The position numbers and the translations under genes were made by a program. From Francisellaceae bacterium (lineage in GTDB: Bacteria; Pseudomonadota; Gammaproteobacteria; UBA6186; Azoamicaceae): a stretch of 64,000 nucleotides of DNA. Below the pieces are notes generated by a model, which searched no databases, had not been told where the DNA came from, and worked only from the letters and a program-made list of their open reading frames with translations. The number at the start of each line of letters is the position of its first letter. The stretch's first letter is position 1. The stretch is from contig JABJGS010000040.1 of NCBI GenBank assembly GCA_018703155.1, positions 16,262 to 80,261 on the forward strand. The letters run 5' to 3'. Shown in pieces: positions 8,028 through 16,677 of this stretch.

Positions 8028-8822
8028 ATGGTTGCTGGAATCGATGATACCACCAATGAAAATGCCGATGCTCGTATAGATGACTTATCTTTATTTGCTA
8101 GTTTAACTGGAGATCTCATAGACTCAGCAGAGGCTGACCAATTAGATGCTCCAGAATTAGATGCTGCCCAATACCAGCCAGCACCCTTGGTACCAAATGA
8201 TCCTGAAAAAACAGACATGACGGCCGAAGATGTAGATAGATTTTTCAATTATGACTATTATCGCTCATTGACTAATAAACACACGGTGAACGATGAATCC
8301 ACAGATGGCTCCGAGCCTGTAGTTATTACTTCTATTCCTGTAGATCCAGACTTATCTCGCCCAGCGAGTGATACCTTGCTTGCATTGGAGCAGACCAAAC
8401 TCCTTCCGGAAAGCATTGCTCCAACTTCGTTTACAGATGGCCTTGAGGAACTATTTAGCTTGGATTTGGAACAACCCTCACCTGAGAGAGATATCAACTC
8501 TAGCACAACAAGCCTCCACCAAATGTATCCTCCGCTGGCTTCTGAGAATACATTTCATCAACAAGCTAATCATCTTTTTCCATTATCACTTGATGTTGCA
8601 GCAGGACCGGGCACAACTGGTTTTTTATCACAACAGTTTTCTCATCTTCAAAAACCAACAGGCATTATGCCTCTAACTCGACCCTTTATTACTGAAGAGC
8701 AACCTAATGTAACAACAAAACATGTGGCTAACCAAAAACCTGCTTCTAATAGCATGCATATGGCCAAGGAAGAGTCTCAATATAGCGATTCCGAACGGAT
8801 AAAGAAGAAACTTAGGTTATAG
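8028..8822 (+). CDS. unknown acidic, probably disordered protein
   Basis: 264 residues, not recognised. Strongly acidic and rich in D, E, P, S and T over residues 1-150 (LDAPELDAA, MTAEDVDRFF, LFSLDLEQPSPER), no signal peptide, no membrane helix, no cysteine. It ends in a basic patch (SERIKKKLRL) that resembles a nuclear-localisation signal. AAGGTG lies 7 bases before the ATG, so expression is credible. Low complexity together with a C-terminal basic patch next to the CaaX-ending gene suggests a second host-directed protein, but this is inference only. Confidence 0.6.
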   Translation: MVAGIDDTTNENADARIDDLSLFASLTGDLIDSAEADQLDAPELDAAQYQPAPLVPNDPEKTDMTAEDVDRFFNYDYYRSLTNKHTVNDESTDGSEPVVITSIPVDPDLSRPASDTLLALEQTKLLPESIAPTSFTDGLEELFSLDLEQPSPERDINSSTTSLHQMYPPLASENTFHQQANHLFPLSLDVAAGPGTTGFLSQQFSHLQKPTGIMPLTRPFITEEQPNVTTKHVANQKPASNSMHMAKEESQYSDSERIKKKLRL

Positions 8823-8855
8823 TGAGGCAAAAAATTAAAGATTGCTAATACACAA

Positions 8856-8876
8856 ATACCGCCATAATGGCGGTAT
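8856..8876. repeat. 21-base perfect palindrome between convergent genes
   Basis: Arms ATACCGCCAT and ATGGCGGTAT around a single central A. It lies between the stop of the acidic-protein gene (+) and the end of the small lipoprotein gene (-). No T-run follows on either strand, so it is not a canonical intrinsic terminator, though it may still end or stabilise transcripts. TACCGCCATA recurs at 8907-8916 inside the end of the lipoprotein gene. Confidence 0.6.
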
Positions 8877-8901
8877 CTCTACACAATATTATATATATTA
8901 A

Positions 8902-9006
8902 TTATTTACCGCCATACTCACTAGCTGCGCCGCCATTGCAAGCACAACCTGTTAATAGAGCCATTGGAGCAAATACTAGTACAAAAGCTAAAACTAATCT
9001 TTTCAT
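8902..9006 (-). CDS. 34-residue lipoprotein
   Basis: A tiny gene: MKRLVLAFVLVFAPMALLTGC then ACNGGAASEYGGK. The signal peptide ends in the lipobox LLTGC (Cys21), leaving a 14-residue mature lipopeptide with a second Cys two residues on. GAGGGA lies upstream of the ATG. Size and architecture recall entericidin-type small lipoproteins, but the sequence is not close enough to name. It has its own intergenic space upstream of gpsA's 3' end. Confidence 0.65.
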   Translation of the reverse strand: MKRLVLAFVLVFAPMALLTGCACNGGAASEYGGK

Positions 9007-9088
9007 TGTGGGATCCCTCAAAAAAAATTTCTTACTCTACAAGGATAGACCTTTTTGCTAAGATATTCATACCTAAATGAATTAAAAG

Positions 9089-10075
9089 CTATTCAACCTT
9101 AGTTTCTCTTGATACAAGGCTATCAAAAACCTCATTTACAGTTATATTTCCTAAAAATATCTGATTCACATGCTCAGATATTGGCATATCAATATTGTAC
9201 TGTTTGGCTTTATTACAGATTTCTTCAGCATTAAATACTGCCTCAACAACTTGCCCAATACTCTCCTGTGCTGCAGCAACTGACATACCGGAAGCCAAGG
9301 CCAAACCAAATCTTTTATTTCTTGACTGGTTATCAGTACAGGTTAATACTAAATCTCCACATCCGGATAACCCCATTAATGTGTCTTTATTAGCTCCCAT
9401 GATACGACCAAAGCGCATCATTTCTGCAATGCCTCTCGTAATCAGAGCAGCTCTCGCATTGGCACCAAAACCAATACCATCTGAAATTCCAGTTGCTACA
9501 GCAATTACATTTTTTACAATGCCACCAATTTGAGCACCAATTACATCTTTTGTAACATAAACTCTAAATACATCTCGATGAAATAATTGACGAACCTGTT
9601 CCGCAAACACAGCATCTGAACTTGCAACAAGCACAGCCGTAGGCAAATTCATCGCCACTTCTTTAGCAAAGCTTGGACCCCCAATAAATGCATGTGGCAA
9701 ACTGGGTCCAAATATTTTTATAATTTCATCATGAAAAAAATTACCTGAGCCTGGCACCAAACCTTTTGAAGCCCAAATAATTGGTCTTATTTTTTTTGAA
9801 GCTTTAATTTGAAGCAAAGTATTCTTGAAGCCATGGCTAGGAACCGCAATTAATACATAGTCTGAGTCTCGTAATAACTCATCAAGATCCTTGGCTGCAC
9901 AAATACCTTTAGCCAACTGAATACCTGGCAAATACGTTTCATTACATTGATGCTGCTCAATACCAACAGTATTTTGATAATTGCGCCCATAAATACTTAC
10001 TGACGCTCCATTGGCAGCAAGTGCGCTGGCTAGCGCACTGCCCCAAGAACCAGCGCCAATTACGCCAATACGCAT
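9089..10075 (-). CDS. gpsA: glycerol-3-phosphate dehydrogenase [NAD(P)+]
   Basis: 328 residues from ATG 10075 (MRIGVIGAGSWGSALASALA), which begins right after the secB stop. The open frame extends 24 codons into secB, but family length and the Rossmann start favour 10075. Motifs: GAGSWGSA nucleotide-binding loop, ASKGL, FIGGPSFAKE, KNVIAVATGISDG with the catalytic Lys, NARAALITRGIAEM. Cytoplasmic; makes sn-glycerol 3-phosphate for phospholipid synthesis. Last gene of the rhodanese-grxC-secB-gpsA operon, the same order as in E. coli. Confidence 0.97.
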   Translation of the reverse strand: MRIGVIGAGSWGSALASALAANGASVSIYGRNYQNTVGIEQHQCNETYLPGIQLAKGICAAKDLDELLRDSDYVLIAVPSHGFKNTLLQIKASKKIRPIIWASKGLVPGSGNFFHDEIIKIFGPSLPHAFIGGPSFAKEVAMNLPTAVLVASSDAVFAEQVRQLFHRDVFRVYVTKDVIGAQIGGIVKNVIAVATGISDGIGFGANARAALITRGIAEMMRFGRIMGANKDTLMGLSGCGDLVLTCTDNQSRNKRFGLALASGMSVAAAQESIGQVVEAVFNAEEICNKAKQYNIDMPISEHVNQIFLGNITVNEVFDSLVSRETKVE

Positions 10076-10076
10076 A

Positions 10077-10583
10077 TTACTCTGCCAAGCTTGCTTCAGG
10101 CTGTTTTGTATTTTTCTTTTCTTTATTTTCAAAATACATGCCTTCAAAATTAACCGGCGGTAAAACTAATTGTGGAAAACCACCTTTAGAAGCTAGACCA
10201 GAAATTACCTCTCGCGCATATGGGAACAGTATTTCTGGAGATCTAATAGACAAAACAATTTCTAGCTCTTCTTCACTTAAACCTTTTATGAAGAAAATTC
10301 CAGACTGTTCTAATTCAGCTAAAAATACCACTTCTAAATCGTCATCTTTTACTTCATCATTTGCCGCAACATTTGACTGTTTTGGTAATTTAACATCTAA
10401 AGTAACTTTAATGCTTACTTCATAAATATTTTCTTCAATATTTTTTGTATTCATACCTAGGTCAAAATTCAACCTCGGCGTCCAGTCCTTTGCAAAAACT
10501 TGCGGGGCTTTGGGCGACTCAAAAGATACATCTTTCACATAAATATTATGTACTGTAAACTGTTTGTCGTTATCATTACTCAT
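10077..10583 (-). CDS. secB: protein-export chaperone SecB
   Basis: 168 residues with the SecB pattern: FTVHNIYVKDVSFESPKAP, VSIKVTLDVK, EVVFLAELEQSGIF, and ILFPYAREVISGLASKGGFPQLVLPPVNFEGMY, the most conserved block. It forms a tetramer that keeps exported precursors unfolded and hands them to SecA. Slightly long acidic/basic C-terminal tail (NKEKKNTKQPEASLAE). 12 bases downstream of grxC and directly upstream of gpsA, as in E. coli. Confidence 0.97.
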   Translation of the reverse strand: MSNDNDKQFTVHNIYVKDVSFESPKAPQVFAKDWTPRLNFDLGMNTKNIEENIYEVSIKVTLDVKLPKQSNVAANDEVKDDDLEVVFLAELEQSGIFFIKGLSEEELEIVLSIRSPEILFPYAREVISGLASKGGFPQLVLPPVNFEGMYFENKEKKNTKQPEASLAE

Positions 10584-10595
10584 AAAATATTCCTT

Positions 10596-10853
10596 TTATT
10601 TTAGTATTTCGTCTAATTTACCCATGTCATTCAATGCCTTCAAATCATCAAAGCCACCGATATGAGTATCACCTATAAAAATTTGTGGTACGGAACGCCT
10701 GCCACCGCTTTTCTTCACCATTTCAGCGACTTTAGTAGGCTCTTTATCGATGCGTATCTCGGTATAACCAACCCCTTTGTAATCAAACAATCTCTTTGCT
10801 TGTGTACAATACGGGCAAACCAATGTCGAATAAATAATAATTTCTGCTACCAC
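10596..10853 (-). CDS. grxC: glutaredoxin 3
   Basis: 85 residues. Redox motif CPYC at residues 13-16 (STLVCPYCTQAKRLF), the TVP-type cis-proline segment as SVPQIFIG, and the GG-x-DDL motif (HIGGFDDLKAL). It is a cytoplasmic GSH-dependent thiol-disulfide oxidoreductase. Ten bases downstream of the rhodanese gene and 12 upstream of secB, the conserved yibN-grxC-secB order. Confidence 0.96.
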   Translation of the reverse strand: MVAEIIIYSTLVCPYCTQAKRLFDYKGVGYTEIRIDKEPTKVAEMVKKSGGRRSVPQIFIGDTHIGGFDDLKALNDMGKLDEILK

Positions 10854-10863
10854 GTTATCATCC

Positions 10864-11295
10864 CTATTTTTTATTTTTAGTAACTGGCATATCGGCCTTC
10901 TTCCAACCGATATATCCTTGGTCCAAGCATTTTACTGATTTAAAGCCACTGCCAAGCAATCCCTTCATAATCATCAAAGAATAATTACCACGCTCACACA
11001 CTAAAATTATATCTTTGTTTTTATTTTTGTTAATAAAAACTTTATCAGAAATCAGCTTATCAGCTGCTATATTTTTTGTACCAACTATATGGCCTGAGTC
11101 ATAGTCAGATTTGCTCCGCAAATCTATAACCACACCTCGATTATTTAAAAAATCTATTAATTCAGTATTACCAATCACCTTATCAGCTCTGGTGGCATGG
11201 GCTCTCTCTAGCACCATAGCAACTACTATACTTAAAACAAAACCTGTTGATAAAATCCAGTGCTCCAATAAGAAGCCAGTCAACTCATTAATCAT
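10864..11295 (-). CDS. membrane-anchored rhodanese-like protein (YibN type)
   Basis: 143 residues. One N-terminal membrane helix (about 13-28, ILSTGFVLSIVVAMVL) and a cytoplasmic rhodanese domain (about 42-137) with VVIDLRSKSDYDSGHI and active-site Cys in ILVCERGNYS. First gene of the grxC-secB-gpsA operon, as yibN is in E. coli. Likely a sulfurtransferase or persulfide carrier; recent work ties YibN to membrane-protein insertion, but that is not readable here. Divergent from gpmI with about 140 bases between them. Confidence 0.88.
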   Translation of the reverse strand: MINELTGFLLEHWILSTGFVLSIVVAMVLERAHATRADKVIGNTELIDFLNNRGVVIDLRSKSDYDSGHIVGTKNIAADKLISDKVFINKNKNKDIILVCERGNYSLMIMKGLLGSGFKSVKCLDQGYIGWKKADMPVTKNKK

Positions 11296-11433
11296 TGTGT
11301 ATCATCTGCATATTAAAGGTGGACAGTATACAACGCCCTTGGAACCTTTCCCAGCAATTTAGCCACATCATAGCGCTTTGCGAGAAAGATAGTTAGAATA
11401 TTCCTACTTATGCATATAAAGGATCGGTACAAA

Positions 11434-12948
11434 ATGAACAACAAACCTGTCGTTCTCCTTATCTTAGATGGCTGGGGTGATAGCAAACAGCAAGAAAATA
11501 ACGCGATATCAATGGCAAAGACCCCAACATGGGATAAATTGCTTGCAACCACATCACATACTCTTTTAAATGCATCAGGAAGCTCTGTGGGGTTGCCAGA
11601 AGGTCAAATGGGGAACTCTGAAGTTGGCCATATGGTTATCGGCTCAGGACGAGTAACACATCAAGACTTATCCAGAATTAATTTAGACATGCAAGAAAAT
11701 GGGTTTGCCACTAACAATTGTTTAACTAATGCTATCGATAGCAGCAATAACATACATCTTCTAGGTTTAGTCTCGGATGGTGGAGTTCATAGCCATGAGC
11801 AACATCTGCATACGCTTTTAGAACTTTGCAAAGCACGCAATCGTAAGAACGTATTTGTTCATGCCTTTTTAGATGGCCGCGACACCCCTCCTAAATCTGC
11901 AAAGAATTCTATAAAAAAATTATTGCAACTTATGGGGAAATTAGAATGTGGTAAAATCAGTTCAATTAGTGGGCGATTTTTTGCTATGGATAGAGACAAG
12001 CGCTTTGACAGAACAAAATTGGTATATAACATGCTAACTCAAGGTATAAGTCCTTATCATTCGAAAGATGCACTCAGCGCTGTTGAACTGGCTTATGCAC
12101 GCAATGAAACTGATGAGTTCATTCAACCAACATCCATTGATGATTTTCAAGAAATCACCTCTGGTGATACTGTTATTTTCTTTAATTTTCGCTCTGATCG
12201 GGCTAGACAACTAAGTCGAGCATTAACAGAAGTAGATTTTCCTGATTTTCCTAGAGCACACACTATAACACTAAAAGAATTTGTTACGTTTACTAATTAC
12301 GCAGATAGCATAAATGCTAACATCGCATTCCCCAAACCAGAGCTGGAAAATATTTTTGCTCAGGTATGTGCAGAAAACAATCTCAGCCAGCTGAAAATAG
12401 CTGAAACTGAAAAATATGCACACGTAACATTTTTCTTCAATGGTGGCATTGAGGCTGAATTTCCAAATGAGGAACGCATTCTCATTCCCTCACCTAAAGT
12501 TGACACCTATGATCTCAAACCACAAATGAGTGCCCAGGCTATATGCCAAGAAATTGTTGATGCTATTAATAACTCTTCCCATGATGTCATTGTTGCTAAT
12601 TTTGCTAATGCTGACATGGTCGGTCACACTGGAGATCTTGCCGCCACTATTAGCGCTATTGAATTTCTAGATGCTTGTCTTACTAAAATTTTAACAGCAA
12701 CTAATCATAACGGCGCGACCCTCCTCATTACGGCTGATCATGGTAATGCTGATTGCATGTACAATGCAGCAACACAACAAGCCCATACAGCTCATACCAA
12801 TGCATTAGTACCTCTAGTATTAGTCAGTAAGAATAGACTTCAGCTAAAAAACATACCTGGAACTTTAGCAGATATTGCTCCAACCATGTTAAATTTACTA
12901 AATATTGAACCTCCATCACAAATGACAGGAACATCGTTATTAAAATAA
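11434..12948 (+). CDS. gpmI: 2,3-bisphosphoglycerate-independent phosphoglycerate mutase
   Basis: 504 residues from ATG 11434 (MNNKPVVLLILDGWGDS); an upstream in-frame ATG at 11410 adds eight residues absent from the family. Signatures: metal-site Asp in LILDGWG, catalytic Ser in GQMGNSEVGHM, DGRDTPP, FFNFRSDRARQL, FANADMVGHTGD, LITADHGNAD. Mn-dependent interconversion of 3- and 2-phosphoglycerate in glycolysis. It contains an intact A7 run (11913-11919) in the same ATA AAA AAA context that breaks other genes here, so that context does not by itself mean a frame error. Confidence 0.97.
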   Translation: MNNKPVVLLILDGWGDSKQQENNAISMAKTPTWDKLLATTSHTLLNASGSSVGLPEGQMGNSEVGHMVIGSGRVTHQDLSRINLDMQENGFATNNCLTNAIDSSNNIHLLGLVSDGGVHSHEQHLHTLLELCKARNRKNVFVHAFLDGRDTPPKSAKNSIKKLLQLMGKLECGKISSISGRFFAMDRDKRFDRTKLVYNMLTQGISPYHSKDALSAVELAYARNETDEFIQPTSIDDFQEITSGDTVIFFNFRSDRARQLSRALTEVDFPDFPRAHTITLKEFVTFTNYADSINANIAFPKPELENIFAQVCAENNLSQLKIAETEKYAHVTFFFNGGIEAEFPNEERILIPSPKVDTYDLKPQMSAQAICQEIVDAINNSSHDVIVANFANADMVGHTGDLAATISAIEFLDACLTKILTATNHNGATLLITADHGNADCMYNAATQQAHTAHTNALVPLVLVSKNRLQLKNIPGTLADIAPTMLNLLNIEPPSQMTGTSLLK

Positions 12949-14027
12949 TAAGAATAATTATTTTCATTACCACTTTATGCTTTGGGCTTAATAGTCTTGC
13001 TGCACCAAATGAAAAACTAGAAAAAGAACTTTTCAGAACTCAAGAAAAGATAAAAACTATTGAGGACAATTTAAAAAAAAACCATGCAAATGTAGCTAAC
13101 CAAACTAACAATTTAAAGCTTATTGAAAAAACCATTAGCCAACACAGTAAAAATGTTTTTGTTTTAAGCAGAGAAATAACTTCTTTGAAACAAGATATTT
13201 CTAATTTAAGCCACACTCTTGCACAAAAAAATAAATTGGTTAGTGATCAAAGTGAACAATTAAATTCAGTCATAAGCTCACAATTACACACCCTAAATTC
13301 ATCACATATAATTAAATATTTATTCAAACAAGGATTGGGACATCGGCACAATAACTATCTCTATGAAAAGCTACAGCACAATCAAATACAATACTTGCTT
13401 AGCGCTTCACGATTATTAACGGAACAACAGCAAATACTTACCTCTCTAAGTAGCAAGCTGCTTAACCAAGAAGAAAAAGAAAAATCCTTAGTAAAACAAA
13501 TTAATATTAATAAATCTCTTGAACAAAAGAAACACACTCTAATTGCACAGGCTAACGCTAATCTTAATAACAATAATACAAAGCTCTCAACACTAGTTAA
13601 AGATGAGGAGCAACTTAGCAGTAAACTTAAAGATTTACATAGGTCTACGAAAAGATACTTAAAAGATAATTTTAAAGGATCTCTTATACCCCCAGTAAGC
13701 CTTAGTCCATCGACTTTCCAAATAAAGCCCCCTATTATAAAAGTACAAGCTAATTCTCCTGTGTTTGCAGTATTTACAGGAAAAGTAGTATTTGCTGATT
13801 GGTTAAAAGGTTTTGGACTGCTTATTATAATAGATCATGGCAATAGCTATATGAGCTTATATGGCCATAACCAAACCTTACTAAAAAAGCCCAACCAGCA
13901 AGTTAAGCAAGGGGAAGTAATTTCACTTGTTGGTAATAGTGGCGGTCAATCTGAAGCATCTCTATTTTTTGAGATCCGCAAAGATGGCCAACAAATAACA
14001 AATTTAAATAGATGGTTTAAATTATGA
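12939..14027 (+). CDS. envC: EnvC-like murein hydrolase activator, probable ATT start
   Basis: 362 residues if started at ATT 12939, which gives MKIIRIIIFITTLCFGLNSLAAP, a good signal peptide, with AGGA 8 bases upstream. No ATG or GTG offers this; a later TTG at 13185 would lose the signal peptide and the first coiled coil. Long coiled coils (about 25-90 and 170-235) precede a C-terminal degenerate LytM domain (PVFAVFTGKVVFADWLKGFG, DHGNSYMSLYGHNQ, SLFFEIRKDGQ), matching EnvC, which lacks the zinc ligands and activates AmiA/AmiB at the septum. Overlaps gpmI by 10 bases and ctpA by 4. Confidence 0.88.
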   Translation: MKIIRIIIFITTLCFGLNSLAAPNEKLEKELFRTQEKIKTIEDNLKKNHANVANQTNNLKLIEKTISQHSKNVFVLSREITSLKQDISNLSHTLAQKNKLVSDQSEQLNSVISSQLHTLNSSHIIKYLFKQGLGHRHNNYLYEKLQHNQIQYLLSASRLLTEQQQILTSLSSKLLNQEEKEKSLVKQININKSLEQKKHTLIAQANANLNNNNTKLSTLVKDEEQLSSKLKDLHRSTKRYLKDNFKGSLIPPVSLSPSTFQIKPPIIKVQANSPVFAVFTGKVVFADWLKGFGLLIIIDHGNSYMSLYGHNQTLLKKPNQQVKQGEVISLVGNSGGQSEASLFFEIRKDGQQITNLNRWFKL

Positions 14028-15352
14028 ACAAGAATAATATCAAAACAGTTGCCTTACTATTTGCCTCTGGCATATTAAGCTCTACAGCAATTGCTAGCCA
14101 GCAAAATCCTGTAGAACTACAAGTGCCGATAGATGATATTCAACGTTATTCAACCGTTCTTGAGCATGTGAAAAACTATTATGTAAACTCTATTGATGAT
14201 TCAAAATTGTTTGAAGATTCAATTCGTGGAATGTTGGCAGGTCTAGATCCTCACTCAGCCTACCTAGATCAAGATGAATATATGGAGCTGAAAGAGGGCA
14301 CTTCCGGTAAATTTGGCGGCCTAGGTATTGAAGTTGTCATGGAAGATGGCTTTGTTAAGATAATAAGCCCTATTGACGACACTCCTGCTGATAAAGCAGG
14401 CATCGAAGCTGGTGATCTTATTATTAAATTAGATGACACCCCAGTTAAAGGCTTATCAATGCGCGAGGCTGTTGATTTAATGCGCGGGAAGAAAGGCACT
14501 GCAATTATTTTAACTATCATTAGAAAGGGTGTTGATCATCCTCTAGCTATTAATGTAAAACGTGACATTATTAGCTCAGCAAGCGTTAAACATAAAATAT
14601 TTGATACTGACTATGCCTATATCAGAGTCTCACAGTTCCAAACTGATACTGGTGAGGAAATGAAGAAAGCTATTTTGAAATTAAACAAAGAGATGAAACA
14701 AAACCCCAAAGGTATAATTCTAGATTTAAGAAATAACCCTGGTGGCATTTTACAATCATCAGTTGAGGCTGCAGATTTGTTTTTAGAAAAAAACAAGCTC
14801 AATCATGACGGTGTAATCGTTTTTTCAAAAGGCCGCGCTCCTGGAACCCAGCTGCGTGAAGTCTCTAAATCTAAAGATATGACACATGGAGCTCCAATAG
14901 TTGTTCTTGTAAATGGTGGCACAGCATCAGCTGGTGAAATTTTAACAGCAGCCTTACAGGATCATCAGCGCGCCATTGTCATTGGCGAACCAACCTTCGG
15001 AAAAGGCTCGGTACAAACAGTATTACCACTAAAAGACCAACGTGCTCTTAAATTAACAACGGCCCTTTATTACACCCCTTCTGGCAAATCCATTCAAGCT
15101 AAAGGTATCATCCCAGATATTATAATTGAGAACATGAAAATTCCAACAGCGAAAGAAAACACATCAGCAGGATTTGACATTAAAGAGTCTGATTTGAATG
15201 GACATTTATCAAATGCTAAAAAAACTGACGTAAAAACAGAAAAAAACAAAGACACTTTCACTTCTGCTGAATTGTTAAATAAAGATTATCAGCTCTATGA
15301 AGCTTTAAACTTGGTGAAAGCTATGTATTTGTCGAAAGGATTTAATAATTAG
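14024..15352 (+). CDS. ctpA: carboxy-terminal processing protease (S41, CtpA/Prc type)
   Basis: 442 residues. Signal peptide (MNKNNIKTVALLFASGILSSTAIA), PDZ domain (about 85-175, FGGLGIEVVMEDGFVKIISPIDDTPADKAGI), S41 peptidase domain with catalytic Ser in NGGTASAGEILTAAL and Lys in GEPTFGKGSVQT. It cleaves periplasmic substrates from their C-termini, often cell-wall hydrolases, which fits its place after envC. ATGA overlap with envC couples translation. The C-terminal extension after residue 385 is low-complexity. 3' end overlaps the convergent unknown gene by 4 bases. Confidence 0.95.
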   Translation: MNKNNIKTVALLFASGILSSTAIASQQNPVELQVPIDDIQRYSTVLEHVKNYYVNSIDDSKLFEDSIRGMLAGLDPHSAYLDQDEYMELKEGTSGKFGGLGIEVVMEDGFVKIISPIDDTPADKAGIEAGDLIIKLDDTPVKGLSMREAVDLMRGKKGTAIILTIIRKGVDHPLAINVKRDIISSASVKHKIFDTDYAYIRVSQFQTDTGEEMKKAILKLNKEMKQNPKGIILDLRNNPGGILQSSVEAADLFLEKNKLNHDGVIVFSKGRAPGTQLREVSKSKDMTHGAPIVVLVNGGTASAGEILTAALQDHQRAIVIGEPTFGKGSVQTVLPLKDQRALKLTTALYYTPSGKSIQAKGIIPDIIIENMKIPTAKENTSAGFDIKESDLNGHLSNAKKTDVKTEKNKDTFTSAELLNKDYQLYEALNLVKAMYLSKGFNN

Positions 15353-16677
15353 CGCATAGTTTGTGAAGCTTGGGATTTATTGCCCAAGCTTGGCTCAACT
15401 TTTTCTAAATGTTTCTTTAACGCCTCACAAATTTCCCCAAGACGACTAGTCGCAACATTACCTTCTTTACTAATATCAGAAATAACATCGTCAATTTCAC
15501 TATGAAGAGCTTTTAAATTTTCACTATGCTCCTCCACACTACAGTCTGCAAGTTTGTGTAATGCCTCATCTACCCCCCCTATCTGCTTATCTCTAGCTTT
15601 AGAGTTTGACCATGGTTTTTTCCATATAGGAGCTGATTTTGTATTTTGCTGATATGCATCTCGAAAACTAAATTGTTTTTGGCTACTTAAGTCTTGTCCA
15701 TCTCCAGATTTTGGTGTTCTAGCTCTCATAAGAGCTTCATTCTTAGTATTAAATCCTATATCAAAAAAATCTTTATTATGTTGTATTTCATTAATATCAT
15801 TTCTTTGTTTAGCATTTACTTTTACATCCATTTTTGTTTTTGCATCATCTAACATTTGGTGCACATCCTCAATGTCGACTGCATTTGACTCTTTTAATTG
15901 AGACAATCTTTCCTTAACCACCTGCTTTGGCTCATCACCTCCCTTATCAGTATCTTTATTTCGTACTGCACTATCATAATCCTTTAATAGAACATCACTC
16001 ACTGCGTCAACAACACACTGCCTAATTAGACTAGCTTCATATGTTGGTGGGCCAACATGACATTCTTGAGCTTTAATAAACTTTTGATAATGTGACTTTA
16101 ATACATCTGCTTGATTTGGCTCCCTTCTTGCATTTCGCAGACAATCTTTCATGCTTAATGTAATACATTCTATAGCAACTCGCTCCAGTTCCACTAACAT
16201 CTTTTCTTTTGCCGCAGTAATGTCTGGAATTAAATGAGATTGATTTCTATGTTTTGCATCAACAATCATTTCATCTGCCATATCAGTAGTCTTTGCAACT
16301 GCAACACTGTAATTTTTCGCAAGCTCATCATCTTGACTCCTTGACAAACTATCTGGACCAACGTCGATTTCAAAGCGATTATAAACATCGCCAACATTAA
16401 ACACTTTCCCTCCTAAAACTTCCATATTATTGGCATATGAAGCAAATCTTTGCAAAAATTTTGTTCCATCTGGAGGCTCACTAGGACGTAAAGTAAATTT
16501 GTTATTACTTATAGTGGGCACAGAGTCCACTGCATCACCAAATTGTACACTAAACACACTCGTAATTTCTCCACCATTGATAATATCTATTTCATCATCA
16601 CCCATTGGCTCGATAAGCTGTAAGTCTGCTACCGTTTTTATAACTAAACTTCCATCCGCCGACCATGACAAGTCCAT
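15349..16677 (-). CDS. unknown large protein, C-terminal part (downstream of a frameshift)
   Basis: 442 codons from ATG 16677 (MDLSWSADGSLV). Not recognised. The first 35 residues finish a repeat module whose first half lies in the previous frame (DLSWSADGSLVIKTVADLQLI parallels LALNVDSNGDLTIERSAKIN). The rest is mostly helical, Cys-containing and charged, without membrane helices (VGPDSLSRSQDDELAKNYS; ECITLSMKDCLRNARREP). It is joined to the upstream frame by a -1 shift at the A7 run 16680-16686. The restored gene, 15349-17815, has 823 whole codons. Absence of signal peptide suggests cytoplasmic or translocated effector; inference only. Confidence 0.6.
   Translation of the reverse strand: MDLSWSADGSLVIKTVADLQLIEPMGDDEIDIINGGEITSVFSVQFGDAVDSVPTISNNKFTLRPSEPPDGTKFLQRFASYANNMEVLGGKVFNVGDVYNRFEIDVGPDSLSRSQDDELAKNYSVAVAKTTDMADEMIVDAKHRNQSHLIPDITAAKEKMLVELERVAIECITLSMKDCLRNARREPNQADVLKSHYQKFIKAQECHVGPPTYEASLIRQCVVDAVSDVLLKDYDSAVRNKDTDKGGDEPKQVVKERLSQLKESNAVDIEDVHQMLDDAKTKMDVKVNAKQRNDINEIQHNKDFFDIGFNTKNEALMRARTPKSGDGQDLSSQKQFSFRDAYQQNTKSAPIWKKPWSNSKARDKQIGGVDEALHKLADCSVEEHSENLKALHSEIDDVISDISKEGNVATSRLGEICEALKKHLEKVEPSLGNKSQASQTMR

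Noticed and set aside
8867..9061. 64-codon frame on the plus strand
   Set aside because: It is the reverse strand of the small lipoprotein gene and its leader; no ribosome site.
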